A stretch of DNA of 53,706 nt, taken from the NCBI GenBank assembly GCA_902801155.1, contig CADCHG010000009.1, positions 1 to 53,706 on the forward strand. Direction: 5' to 3'. A program made the position numbers and the translations under genes. Of the stretch, positions 7,456 through 14,837 are shown piece after piece. The notes beneath the pieces were generated by a model, which ran no database searches, was not told where the DNA came from, and saw nothing but the letters and a program-made list of their open reading frames with translations. Every line of letters begins with the position of its first letter. Within the stretch, counting starts at the first letter, position 1. This DNA comes from an uncultured Prevotellaceae bacterium. Its GTDB lineage: Bacteria; Bacteroidota; Bacteroidia; Bacteroidales; Bacteroidaceae.

Positions 7456-7576
7456 GCTTCAATGCAAGTCCTATATAAATCCCATGTAACTCCTATGTAC
7501 CTCCCTTGATCCTATAGTTCTTTATAGGCTAAAGAGCAGAGGTACAACGGAATCATAACGGAGGGAGAACGGTGGC
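7456..7576. repeat. 11-bp phased degenerate array, 11 units
   Basis: The 11-bp units run GCTTCAATGCA, AGTCCTATATA, AATCCCATGTA, ACTCCTATGTA, CCTCCCTTGAT, then a central dyad CCTATAGTTCTTTATAGG, then ACAACGGAATC, ATAACGGAGGG, AGAACGGTGGC. CC recurs in phase on the left and GG on the right. The start is 583 bp (53 x 11) from the start of the preceding array, so the two share phase; that has a 1-in-11 chance of being accidental. Confidence 0.75.
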
Positions 7577-7622
7577 AATACCTGTACAGAATGTGGGAAA
7601 CGAATAACCGAACAAGTAGGAT

Positions 7623-9173
7623 TTACAGGTTTCTTATCTTCCATTCCTGCGGATAGAGGTTATTGGCACGATTGCCGATATTCTTCACGAAACCTAATGG
7701 ATGGCCTTGATAGGTGACGATGACAAAGCCTTTGGGCACATCTGCATCAAGTACTATTGCCTCATGATGAAGATACTTCAAGGCATCCTCCTTTGATAAC
7801 TCCGCAAACGGATATTTATCCTTTGGCAGATTGATGAGCAGAGCCTCCGCATGAGCAGGGATGATGTTCTTTCCCTTCTGTGTGCCGACTGGATGACCGT
7901 CGGAGAGGATTCGAAGAAGACCCCCCATCCCCCCAAGGGGGAGTTTTTTAGATACCTTTTTTTGCTGTAAAGATGCCTTTGATGGATTATTACTATCCAC
8001 AAACACCCCCTTGGGGGGCTGGGGGGTCTTTTTTAACACCGCCATAAACAATCCCTCACCTTTGGTGGTGCCGGGGATGAAACGATAGACAGGTTTGTCC
8101 CAGCCTTTGAGCAAAGAGCCTGTGATATTCCATTCTTCACGGACCTCAATAGGGATAATTTCTGCTCCGAGAGTCTCGCAAATCCATTTCACGTTCTCTT
8201 CATCCTCATGCAGATTGAAGGTACAAGTGCTGTAAACCAACACGCCACCATCATTAAGGCAAGGCCAGATATCCTCTATGATGCTTCGCTGAAGAGCGGC
8301 ACACTTCATCACGTTCTGAAGACTCCACTCCCCTATCGAATCATGATCCTTACGGAACATTCCCTCGCCCGAACATGGCACATCGCATACTATCAAATCA
8401 AACATAAGTCCCGATTTCTGATAGTCAATGGCATAATTGTTCGTCACAATGACATTTGGATGCCCTTGCTTCTGCATATTCTCCATCAGGATATTCGCCC
8501 TTCTGCGGTCAGGCTCGTTGCTATAAAGCACACAATCATCTGGCAAGGCGGCACGAAGAAGGGTTGACTTTCCACCAGGAGCGGCGCAGAGGTCGAGAAC
8601 AGAGTTTAATTGATAATTGACAATTGATAATTGATAATTTTGCGGCTCATTAATTTTCAATTTTCCATTTTCAATTTTCAATTGTCTAAGTACTTCATCA
8701 AGAAACATACTTCCTGCTTCCTGAACATAATATACTCCTGCATGGAGCAATGGGTCAAGCGTGAAATTAGGACGCTCTGAGAGATAGTAAGCGTTACGAC
8801 ACCAAGGGACGAGGGTAATACCGCCCCCCTCTATCTCCCCCGAGGGGGAGAATTTTAGATACATTTTCTCGTTATCTGGATTCTCGGTTAAGGTTTCATT
8901 ACTATCAAATAGCCCTCCCCCTCGGGGGAAGTCCGATGTTGATAACATCGGAGTATGTGTCAGTTGGAGGGGGGTCTTAAACGGATTCAGCCTCACGCTA
9001 ACAGGCACACTTTCCTCGAAGGAAGCAAGATAATTCTTCCATCTCTCCTCGCCAAAGAGCGAAGAGGTATAATCGATAAATTCTTTTGGAAGCCCACCCA
9101 GGCCCTCCCAAAGGGAGGGATGCGATATAGTATTGCCGCTTGTGATCTTTTCCATATAAAATTTCGTTTTCAT
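7623..9173 (-). CDS. RsmF-like rRNA (cytosine-5) methyltransferase with four repeat-encoded insertions
   Basis: SAM-dependent RNA m5C methyltransferase of the NOL1/NOP2/Sun family, probably acting on 16S rRNA. Conserved parts are LPKEFIDYT at the N-terminus, SVRLNPFK, the SAM loop LDLCAAPGGKST, motif IV VCDVPCSGEGMF with one catalytic Cys, motif VI VYSTCTFN with the other, and a C-terminal segment (KGFVIVTYQGHPLGFVKN) like the RsmF RNA-binding tail. Four stretches are encoded by interspersed repeats: the N-terminus before LPKEF, about 50 residues after SVRLNPFK, about 26 residues before SVLDLCAAPGG, and 38 residues after the FMAVLK strand. All keep the frame. The start is uncertain (9173 or 9155), since both ATGs lie inside a repeat. 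The catalytic core is intact, so the gene is probably active. It could instead target tRNA. Confidence 0.9.
   Translation of the reverse strand: MKTKFYMEKITSGNTISHPSLWEGLGGLPKEFIDYTSSLFGEERWKNYLASFEESVPVSVRLNPFKTPLQLTHTPMLSTSDFPRGGGLFDSNETLTENPDNEKMYLKFSPSGEIEGGGITLVPWCRNAYYLSERPNFTLDPLLHAGVYYVQEAGSMFLDEVLRQLKIENGKLKINEPQNYQLSIVNYQLNSVLDLCAAPGGKSTLLRAALPDDCVLYSNEPDRRRANILMENMQKQGHPNVIVTNNYAIDYQKSGLMFDLIVCDVPCSGEGMFRKDHDSIGEWSLQNVMKCAALQRSIIEDIWPCLNDGGVLVYSTCTFNLHEDEENVKWICETLGAEIIPIEVREEWNITGSLLKGWDKPVYRFIPGTTKGEGLFMAVLKKTPQPPKGVFVDSNNPSKASLQQKKVSKKLPLGGMGGLLRILSDGHPVGTQKGKNIIPAHAEALLINLPKDKYPFAELSKEDALKYLHHEAIVLDADVPKGFVIVTYQGHPLGFVKNIGNRANNLYPQEWKIRNL
7917..8030 (-). repeat. 114-bp MITE-like element in frame inside the rsmF-like gene
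   Basis: The terminal inverted repeats at 7917-7943 and 8004-8030 match at 25 of 27 bases (AAGACCCCCCATCCCC...). The element is 114 bp, exactly 38 codons, and is read through without a stop. The core has TTTTAGATAC near 7948 and ATTACTATC near 7989, also found in the copy at 8819-8978. The encoded peptide includes VDSNNPSKASLQQKK and LPLGGMGG. Confidence 0.88.
8607..8684 (-). repeat. AT-rich AATTGATAATTG/TTTTCAATTTTC repeat in frame inside the rsmF-like gene
   Basis: Tandem TGATAATTG units (8607-8640) face tandem TTTTCAATTTTC units (8652-8684). It encodes KIENGKLKIN and NYQLSIVNYQLN immediately before the SAM-binding segment SVLDLCAAPGG. The same AT-rich words occur between genes at 26382-26412, 28660-28677, 30750-30785 and 45553-45590, so it is an interspersed family found here inside a gene. 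Confidence 0.8.
8819..8978 (-). repeat. Composite GC-rich element in frame inside the rsmF-like gene
   Basis: The ends are CCGCCCCCCTCT and GGAGGGGGGTCT in inverted orientation. Internal hairpins are CTCCCCCGAGGGGGAG (8835-8850) and CCCCCTCGGGGG (about 8916-8928), plus a perfect CCGATGTT-GAT-AACATCGG hairpin (8933-8951). The core between the GC hairpins aligns with the 7917-8030 element (GAGAATTTTAGATAC...CATTACTATC) and is read in the same frame, giving FDSNETLTENPDNEKM against VDSNNPSKASLQQKKV. Confidence 0.82.
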
Positions 9174-9258
9174 TTCTTATGATTAGAAATACTATCTACT
9201 CCCCCTTGAGGGGGTAAGGGGGGAGGAACCCTCCCTTGGGGAGGGACTGGGTGGGCTT
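9090..9258 (-). repeat. Palindromic element spanning the rsmF-like start and reaching the PorE-like stop
   Basis: The 30-bp arms at 9090-9119 and 9229-9258 are inverted copies with 2 mismatches. The left arm encodes SLWEGLGGL at the N-terminus of the methyltransferase. The right arm ends one base before the stop codon of the PorE-like gene (9259). Both candidate start codons of the methyltransferase gene (9173, 9155) lie inside the element. A further CCCCCTTGAGGGGG hairpin lies at 9201-9214. Confidence 0.85.
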
Positions 9259-11355
9259 TTAGAATTCAAACCATCCTTCCTCTTCTTCCACCTCTTCCTT
9301 CTTCGGTTTCGGCTTTGGAGGGTTCTTCATATTGCCCTCCTCGTCAAACATATCGTAGGTGGTGCGGAGAACCTTGAACTCTGTTCGGCGGTTAAGGGCA
9401 TTAGCCGTTTCCTGCTGATCAGGCTTGAGCTTCGTGATAAACTCTTCGGTAAGAATGTCACCTTCCTTGAGCCAAGGATAATGCTCTGCCACCTTCTTAC
9501 GTATCTTCTTCGGTTGCTCCTCACCATAGCCAACAGGCGTGAGACGGTCGGCTGCAATTCCTTTCTTTATAAGATAGTCAACAACAGTCTCGGCACGTTT
9601 CTGCGACAAAGCCTTGTTATATTCGTCAGAGCCGCGATAGTCGGTATGAGCCGATAGCTCTATGGTGATATTAGGATTCTCATTGAGCATCATGACGAGC
9701 GAGTCAAGGGCTACGGTACTCTCAGGCAACAAATCTGCCTTGTTGAACACATAGAAGATGTTATCCACAAGCACAGGAGCAGAGATAGAAGCCAGAGGGA
9801 ACTGGAGATCATACACCTCGGATGTCTTAGCGCTATCCACATGCAGTTCTTCCTTGTGGTTCAAGAATCCCGGACAACTGCCCAACACTATATAGTCAAC
9901 ACCCGGAGTTGTCACGAACTCAAACGAACCGTCGCTCTTAACGCCCAACGACTGGTTGGTACCATCGCTACCCACAATCCTTGCCACACCATTAGTAAGC
10001 TCATATCCGTCCTGCTCGTATATCCAGCCACGGATAGTCTGCACCACCTCAGGATTCTCGAAAGAATAGATATGATCCCAGCCACGAGCATCGCCCCTGT
10101 TGCTTGAGAAGAACCCCCTGTTATGATTGCCCTCAAAGGTGAGTCCGAAGTCATCGCCCTGAGAGTTAAGAGGATAGCCGGGATGCGAGAGATGGTATTT
10201 GTTATCATCACCTGCCACGGCTATGAACACATCCAATCCTCCCATACCCGGATGGCCGTCGCTTGAGAAATAGAAGTCGCCATTAGGACGGAACGTAGGG
10301 AACATCTCATTTCCCGGAGTATTCACAGACTCTCCAAGATTCTCCACACCTACCATTCCAGAAGCCGTAAGTCGTGTGCGCCATATATCCAAGCCGCCTT
10401 TTCCTCCCGGCATATCGCTAACGAAATACAGCCACTCTCCATCGGGCGAGATAGCAGGATGAGCGTATGATGAAAGGGTATCATTCGTAAGTTTCAATTC
10501 CGCAGCCTTGCCCCATGCAGCATCCGAACGCTGAGCCGTAGCAATAGTGGCATAGCGAGGATACTGAGGATCGGTAGGACATTGTGTAAGGTACATCGTG
10601 CCGCCATCAACCGACAGACAGCAAGCGCCCTCGTCAAACTCGGTATTCAGTCCGCTGGCTATCTCCTGCGGTCTGCCCCACACGCCCTTCTCATCCTTGT
10701 CGGAAAAGAAAATATCGCCCGGCTTAGCTCCTGTTATGCCGCTCAACTCATCGCCCTGCGCCTCGTTACGTGTAGAGGTGAAGTAAAGACGGTCATACTG
10801 GTCACCGGCAAGCACAGGGCAATAGTCCGCCCTACGGCCGTTGAACACATCCATCTTCTTCACCGTATAGGCAGAACCAGCCTTCTTCCATTCGGGAGCC
10901 GACTGCGCCGACGTGATGCCGTTCCTTACGAGCAAGTCATAGTCAGCCTGAGAGATTCTCTTCGAGCCCTCCTCGCTAACGGTACTGTCCTTCAGTTCCT
11001 CAAACTCCTTCAAGGCAGCTCTGTACTCACCATTCTTCAGGAGCATCCGTGCGTATGTAAGTCTGTCCTCGGGCTTAGCCTGATTGAATCTCACAGCATT
11101 GCGATAGCAAGCCAACGCCTTCATGGTGCTACTCACACGGGCATAGCACGTAGCGGCTTTCAAGGCACGTTGTCCGCGAAGCTCACGCTCCTTGGGAGGA
11201 GTCTTTGAATAAGCCTTCTTGAATTGCTCCGCCGCATCATAGTATTCGCCAAGCGATAGGAATTTCTCACCCTTTCGCATAGCATTCTCTGCCGCGCATG
11301 AGCACAGCATAAGCACGATAGCGATACAAGATAGAGAAAAAAGAGACTTATTCAT
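9259..11355 (-). CDS. PorE-like lipoprotein: TPR, PD40 propeller, regulatory-like domain, OmpA domain
   Basis: Outer-membrane lipoprotein predicted to link the envelope to peptidoglycan. The lipobox is LCSC with Cys20. TPR-like helices run from about residue 25 to 160. PD40/WD40-like propeller blades (AISPDGEWLYFVSDM, TFRPNGDFYFSS) span about 180-420. A carboxypeptidase-regulatory-like beta domain follows (IRGWIYEQDGYELTNGVARI), then an OmpA C-terminal domain (about 530-660) with the peptidoglycan-binding pattern SAHTDYRGSDEYNKALSQKR. The tail is acidic. This order matches that described for PorE of the type IX secretion system. Many Bacteroidetes OmpA/PD40 proteins share it, so the T9SS role is likely but not proven. 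Confidence 0.85.
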   Translation of the reverse strand: MNKSLFSLSCIAIVLMLCSCAAENAMRKGEKFLSLGEYYDAAEQFKKAYSKTPPKERELRGQRALKAATCYARVSSTMKALACYRNAVRFNQAKPEDRLTYARMLLKNGEYRAALKEFEELKDSTVSEEGSKRISQADYDLLVRNGITSAQSAPEWKKAGSAYTVKKMDVFNGRRADYCPVLAGDQYDRLYFTSTRNEAQGDELSGITGAKPGDIFFSDKDEKGVWGRPQEIASGLNTEFDEGACCLSVDGGTMYLTQCPTDPQYPRYATIATAQRSDAAWGKAAELKLTNDTLSSYAHPAISPDGEWLYFVSDMPGGKGGLDIWRTRLTASGMVGVENLGESVNTPGNEMFPTFRPNGDFYFSSDGHPGMGGLDVFIAVAGDDNKYHLSHPGYPLNSQGDDFGLTFEGNHNRGFFSSNRGDARGWDHIYSFENPEVVQTIRGWIYEQDGYELTNGVARIVGSDGTNQSLGVKSDGSFEFVTTPGVDYIVLGSCPGFLNHKEELHVDSAKTSEVYDLQFPLASISAPVLVDNIFYVFNKADLLPESTVALDSLVMMLNENPNITIELSAHTDYRGSDEYNKALSQKRAETVVDYLIKKGIAADRLTPVGYGEEQPKKIRKKVAEHYPWLKEGDILTEEFITKLKPDQQETANALNRRTEFKVLRTTYDMFDEEGNMKNPPKPKPKKEEVEEEEGWFEF

Positions 11356-11394
11356 ATTCTATATAATAACGCACGCGAGCGCTGATTATTGCTT

Positions 11395-11475
11395 ATGGGT
11401 TATGGGAGGTGGGTGATAGATGATGGGTGTTAGTGTATAGCATCGTCGCTACAAACCACTAACACCCATCAGCCA
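11395..11475. repeat. GGTGTTAGTG inverted repeat between porE-like and TPR genes
   Basis: GATGATGGGTGTTAGTG (around 11420-11435) opposes CACTAACACCCATCAGC (around 11457-11473). Words GTGATAG.TGAT.GGTGTT are shared with the repeat inside rlhA at 2747-2826. It sits in the spacer after the TPR gene stop and before the PorE-like start and could end the upstream transcript. Confidence 0.7.
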
Positions 11476-11486
11476 ACAGCTATAAA

Positions 11487-12995
11487 CTATTTATTGTAGT
11501 TTTCTTCTACGAACTTTTCAAAACCCTCCTGGTCATTTTCTACAAGATTCTGTAGTTTCTCCAATTCATCTATTTTCCCTAGCCTTTCTTTTTCGTTAGC
11601 ATATCTGAAAAGAACACCAAGCAAACCTTCACGACAAATATCTTGAGTAAATTTCTTTTCTCCTAATGACAATGCAGCAAAAGAACAACCAGCAATATAT
11701 GGAACCAGATAATCTTGACTTTTACTTGTTAAATTCGTAATAAAAGAGCACACATTCACAGTTACATCCTGAGAAGCTGTGGACCATGCAATTATATTTT
11801 TTGCGGCTCTATCCATATGAGGAGTTTCTAATAAATGTGTTAGATAATACTTACAACATCCCATAACATAAGCATTATACTTTCTTGCATCTTCTGCAGT
11901 ATTTATTATCATAGTATCAGGCACGAATCCATACTGTATGTCATTCATAAAGACTACCTTATCCTGTATATATTTCCACATCCGTCCCTCTAAATCTTTA
12001 TGTTTTGCCACCCAATCTGCATTGGTGATATACTTTTTCTTGGAGTTTTTCATTGCGACATGGAAAAAACACTCCAATAATCCCTGGCGATTCAAATCAG
12101 CGAAAAAAGGCCTTATCGAAAGATTATAGAAATCTAAAGTATAGGCAATAGGAAGCGGCGTGCCGAGTGTATCAGGACAAAGCAATGGCGTTATTGTTGA
12201 AAACATATCATACAACCTACCATACTCTGAAGGCTCACTCTTCGTCATCTCATTTACTTTATTGAATGCAATAGTAGTTAGCGACTCTGAAGCGGAATCA
12301 AGTTTCAATTCAGCCCACTCAGCAAATACATCCTCTATAGAATCAACACGACTGCCATCCAACATGGCAAACATAGCATATGACATGAATGCATCACAGT
12401 ACCATTTTTTTTCTGTATTAAACAAAGCCAACAATCTGTAAGTATCAGCATGTGATGGTCGTAATTGCAACGAGTTATGAAGGCAATATTGTAGATGCTT
12501 ATCCCAGTCAGGCATTTCCTGCTTGTCTTTGTCTGTTAAACGAGACATAGTGACGGCAGCATTATAATAGATATGGTGCATCCTAGAGAAATCCTCCTCA
12601 TCAACCGCCTGCATAGCCTTATCATAAATCTCCAGAGCCTTCAAACGTTCCCCATCATCATCCAAAATGCCGGCATAAGTAGAATACAAGGTTGCCAAAT
12701 CCTTGGCATCAGCCTTCTGGATCTGTTTCTCCATCATTTTCTTTGCTTCATTTTTCTTACCCATTGCGCTCAAAGTAAAAGCCTTTTCAGCTATAACGTC
12801 AACGACATTTGGAGCAATAGCTAATGCCTCATCATACTTCTTGATAGCCTCTTCATACTTCCCCTGATCATGAAGAGCCACACCTTCTTTACACAAGGCA
12901 TCCGCCTTTTCCAATTGAGCATCCTTCTCCTGTCCGTATGCAAACGAAATGACGAATATCGCCATCAATAGGAATAAAATTCTTTTTGTTTTCAT
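11487..12995 (-). CDS. Secreted TPR-repeat protein of unknown role
   Basis: The signal peptide is MKTKRILFLLMAIFVISFAYG, cleaved before QEKDAQ, with no lipobox, so the protein is probably periplasmic. Residues about 25-160 form TPR helices (ADALCKEGVALHDQGKYEEA, YDEALAIAPNVVDVIAEKAF, and further units). The remaining 340 residues are alpha-helical, with no motif I recognise. The start is 33 bp after the ABC ATPase stop on the same strand, so it may be the last gene of an operon with the transporter and assist its assembly or cargo. That link is inference from position only. Confidence 0.8.
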   Translation of the reverse strand: MKTKRILFLLMAIFVISFAYGQEKDAQLEKADALCKEGVALHDQGKYEEAIKKYDEALAIAPNVVDVIAEKAFTLSAMGKKNEAKKMMEKQIQKADAKDLATLYSTYAGILDDDGERLKALEIYDKAMQAVDEEDFSRMHHIYYNAAVTMSRLTDKDKQEMPDWDKHLQYCLHNSLQLRPSHADTYRLLALFNTEKKWYCDAFMSYAMFAMLDGSRVDSIEDVFAEWAELKLDSASESLTTIAFNKVNEMTKSEPSEYGRLYDMFSTITPLLCPDTLGTPLPIAYTLDFYNLSIRPFFADLNRQGLLECFFHVAMKNSKKKYITNADWVAKHKDLEGRMWKYIQDKVVFMNDIQYGFVPDTMIINTAEDARKYNAYVMGCCKYYLTHLLETPHMDRAAKNIIAWSTASQDVTVNVCSFITNLTSKSQDYLVPYIAGCSFAALSLGEKKFTQDICREGLLGVLFRYANEKERLGKIDELEKLQNLVENDQEGFEKFVEENYNK

Positions 12996-13028
12996 GTAAC
13001 TATGTAATTAGAAAATTTTTGTTCGTAA

Positions 13029-13682
13029 TTATAATACCTCTTCCGCAATAATATTCTCAATCTCCTCTGCCGAAACATCGCTCTTGAAACTATTCATCAG
13101 TTTGCCGGCATGGATATAGAAAATCTCATCGCTGATATCTGTAAGCGAAGAGATGATATGCGAAGAGAAGATAACAGTCTTGTGTTTGTCCTTCAAGTCC
13201 TTGAACCATTTCTTCAGAATGATAGTACCCACGATGTCAAGTCCGTTGAAAGGCTCATCAAGAATCACAATGTCAGGTTCCTGAAGCATAAGCGCCATGA
13301 TGGCAAGTCGTTTCTTCATACCAAGTGAATATCTCGTGGCATACTTATCCAAAGGCAGACGGAAATGAGAGTTTATCTCCTCCAATGCGGCCTTATCAAG
13401 CACCTTACCACTCGCCTTCATGCAAAACTCAATATACTCACGACCTGTAACGTATGTATAGTAGAAAGGAGTATCACTAAGATACCCTACCGTCAAGCCA
13501 TTGGGAATTTCCACCTCACCATCATAGCTCTCCAAATTGGTAAGGCATCTGAACAACGTACTCTTGCCTGCCCCATTCTCGCCCACCATACCATATATCC
13601 TTCCCTCTTCAAGAGAAAGACAAACTTTGTCAAGGCATACCTGAGAGCCGTATTTTTTCGTAAGATTCTTAACTCCAATCAT
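13029..13682 (-). CDS. ABC transporter ATP-binding protein
   Basis: Cytoplasmic nucleotide-binding subunit of an export-type ABC transporter. Visible motifs are Walker A GENGAGKST (residues 34-42), the signature-like YSLGMKKRL (118-126), Walker B DIVILDEP (137-144), D-loop NGLD and switch His in IFSSHI. The signature is SLGMK rather than LSGGQ, as in many CcmA/YhaQ-type exporters. The length of 217 residues covers one domain. Its start overlaps the permease gene by 14 bp, indicating coupled translation. The substrate is unknown. Confidence 0.92.
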   Translation of the reverse strand: MIGVKNLTKKYGSQVCLDKVCLSLEEGRIYGMVGENGAGKSTLFRCLTNLESYDGEVEIPNGLTVGYLSDTPFYYTYVTGREYIEFCMKASGKVLDKAALEEINSHFRLPLDKYATRYSLGMKKRLAIMALMLQEPDIVILDEPFNGLDIVGTIILKKWFKDLKDKHKTVIFSSHIISSLTDISDEIFYIHAGKLMNSFKSDVSAEEIENIIAEEVL

Positions 13683-14601
13683 TGATTACTACATTTGACA
13701 TATATGAATAGCCTTTGAACATAATCCATGCCAATAACATTACAGACAGGATGAATACATACGGTATTCCGATTGAAAAATATGCGACAAATACCAATGG
13801 AACAAGTACGAATATCATCATCAGCTGATTGTCCGCCATAGTGAACCTCAGCATCTCCACTTCTATCAGCAGAATTGTTTCAGCAAGATAAACGCTGACA
13901 ACAGACATCCACGATATGCCTCCGACAAGCAACAACACAAGGAAAGGCAATAGTAACATACCACATCCCACGGCTATCTGTTCAGTCTTTATCCTCAGAA
14001 AATGCAAAGCCGAGCGATAGTTCAGCATCCAGTTTTTATCAGGAGGAAGAATAAGAGCACTCATCAAGTCAAAGCAAACCAATCCTGTTGCCACCTCTGT
14101 TACGCGAATATTATCATATATCAAACCAGTCACAGATAGCGCAAGCAACACAATCCAAGGAATAGCATGCCATCTATAGAATTTCTGAAACTCATAGTTT
14201 CCCTTCTGGAAAAGCGGGAAACTCGGAATTGTAAGTCCAGAGCTATATCTTGGCAGGAAAGGCAAGACAAACGCTGAACCTATAATGATAGGCAAGAAAA
14301 GCCAGTTTGAGTTTATTATCGCGAACACGATAAACGGCAAAGCCAAGATAAGCGTATCTGATACCAACAGCCTTCTATATCTCTTGCCAAACTGACTTTC
14401 AAGGAACATCCTATCACCTCTTGCCTGTAACACCCAAAAGGCAATAACGACAAATGCAAGCAACCTGTACTTCGCATCTATGCAACATAGTCCATAAACC
14501 ACAAGGCATAGGAATGCCAAGAGTAGCAACGTCACCACTCCTAAATCACGGCATATACGATATGCCATTTTCAACCTAAGACTGTAATAAACCTTCAACA
14601 T
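13669..14601 (-). CDS. ABC transporter permease-like membrane protein
   Basis: A 310-residue polytopic membrane protein with roughly eight to ten hydrophobic helices and short basic loops (KYRLL, RYRRL). It has no soluble domain. It overlaps the ATP-binding gene downstream by 14 bp, which makes it the transmembrane partner. The sequence is not close to a named permease family that I recognise, so no substrate can be given. The 236 bp upstream hold an 11-bp phased array and the terminator of the LRR gene. Confidence 0.82.
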   Translation of the reverse strand: MLKVYYSLRLKMAYRICRDLGVVTLLLLAFLCLVVYGLCCIDAKYRLLAFVVIAFWVLQARGDRMFLESQFGKRYRRLLVSDTLILALPFIVFAIINSNWLFLPIIIGSAFVLPFLPRYSSGLTIPSFPLFQKGNYEFQKFYRWHAIPWIVLLALSVTGLIYDNIRVTEVATGLVCFDLMSALILPPDKNWMLNYRSALHFLRIKTEQIAVGCGMLLLPFLVLLLVGGISWMSVVSVYLAETILLIEVEMLRFTMADNQLMMIFVLVPLVFVAYFSIGIPYVFILSVMLLAWIMFKGYSYMSNVVINDWS

Positions 14602-14620
14602 TAAACCAATGACGCTATAA

Positions 14621-14719
14621 AGCTATGCCTTAGCTCTGAGTCCGCTCATAGGGACTATAGGATGATGGGACTTGAAACGGACTTACAACGGATTTACAAC
14701 GGACCTACAACGGACTTAC
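14621..14719. repeat. 11-bp phased degenerate array, 9 units
   Basis: The units are AGCTATGCCTT, AGCTCTGAGTC, CGCTCATAGGG, ACTATAGGATG, ATGGGACTTGA, AACGGACTTAC, AACGGATTTAC, AACGGACCTAC, AACGGACTTAC. The central GGGACTATAGGATGA is shared with the array at 40689-40798. It lies upstream of the ABC permease gene. Confidence 0.75.
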
Positions 14720-14754
14720 CCATAAGCCTCCGCTTTCCGACACGAAAAGCGACG

Positions 14755-14805
14755 AAAAATCCCACACCTCCAAATAATCTGCAATAGACAATTTGAGAGT
14801 GTGGG
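14755..14805 (-). terminator. Rho-independent terminator of the LRR gene
   Basis: Read on the minus strand, CCCACAC (14799-14805) pairs with GTGTGGG (14761-14767). The inner AAAT/ATTT pairing extends the stem, and ATTTTT follows. It lies 33 bp after the stop codon of the LRR gene. Confidence 0.7.
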
Positions 14806-14837
14806 AATGAGATATTGCGTTATCAGAATCGGGCGAT

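Larger units (their letters stand above)
6731..7622. other. Gene-free region between convergent azlD and rsmF-like genes, filled with repeats
   Basis: No convincing gene was found in these 892 bp. From left to right they hold a CACAGATAACACAAATTAA-type Bacteroidales simple repeat near 6750, an 11-bp phased array (6873-7081), an AT-rich stretch with ACGAAAAATTTTCG-like motifs (about 7085-7215), a nested GTGCACCCC inverted repeat (7222-7402) and a second 11-bp phased array (7456-7576). Both flanking genes end here, so it is not an ordinary promoter region. Confidence 0.7.

Noticed and set aside
6741-7622. A decayed insertion sequence
   Set aside because: No transposase-like translation was found in any frame; the region is made of short phased and inverted repeats.
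7623-9173. The rsmF-like gene as a pseudogene broken by repeats
   Set aside because: All insertions keep the frame, and the SAM-binding and both catalytic-cysteine motifs are intact.
10582-11208. A 208-codon plus-strand ORF
   Set aside because: It lies entirely antisense to the PorE-like gene, whose domains are unambiguous.
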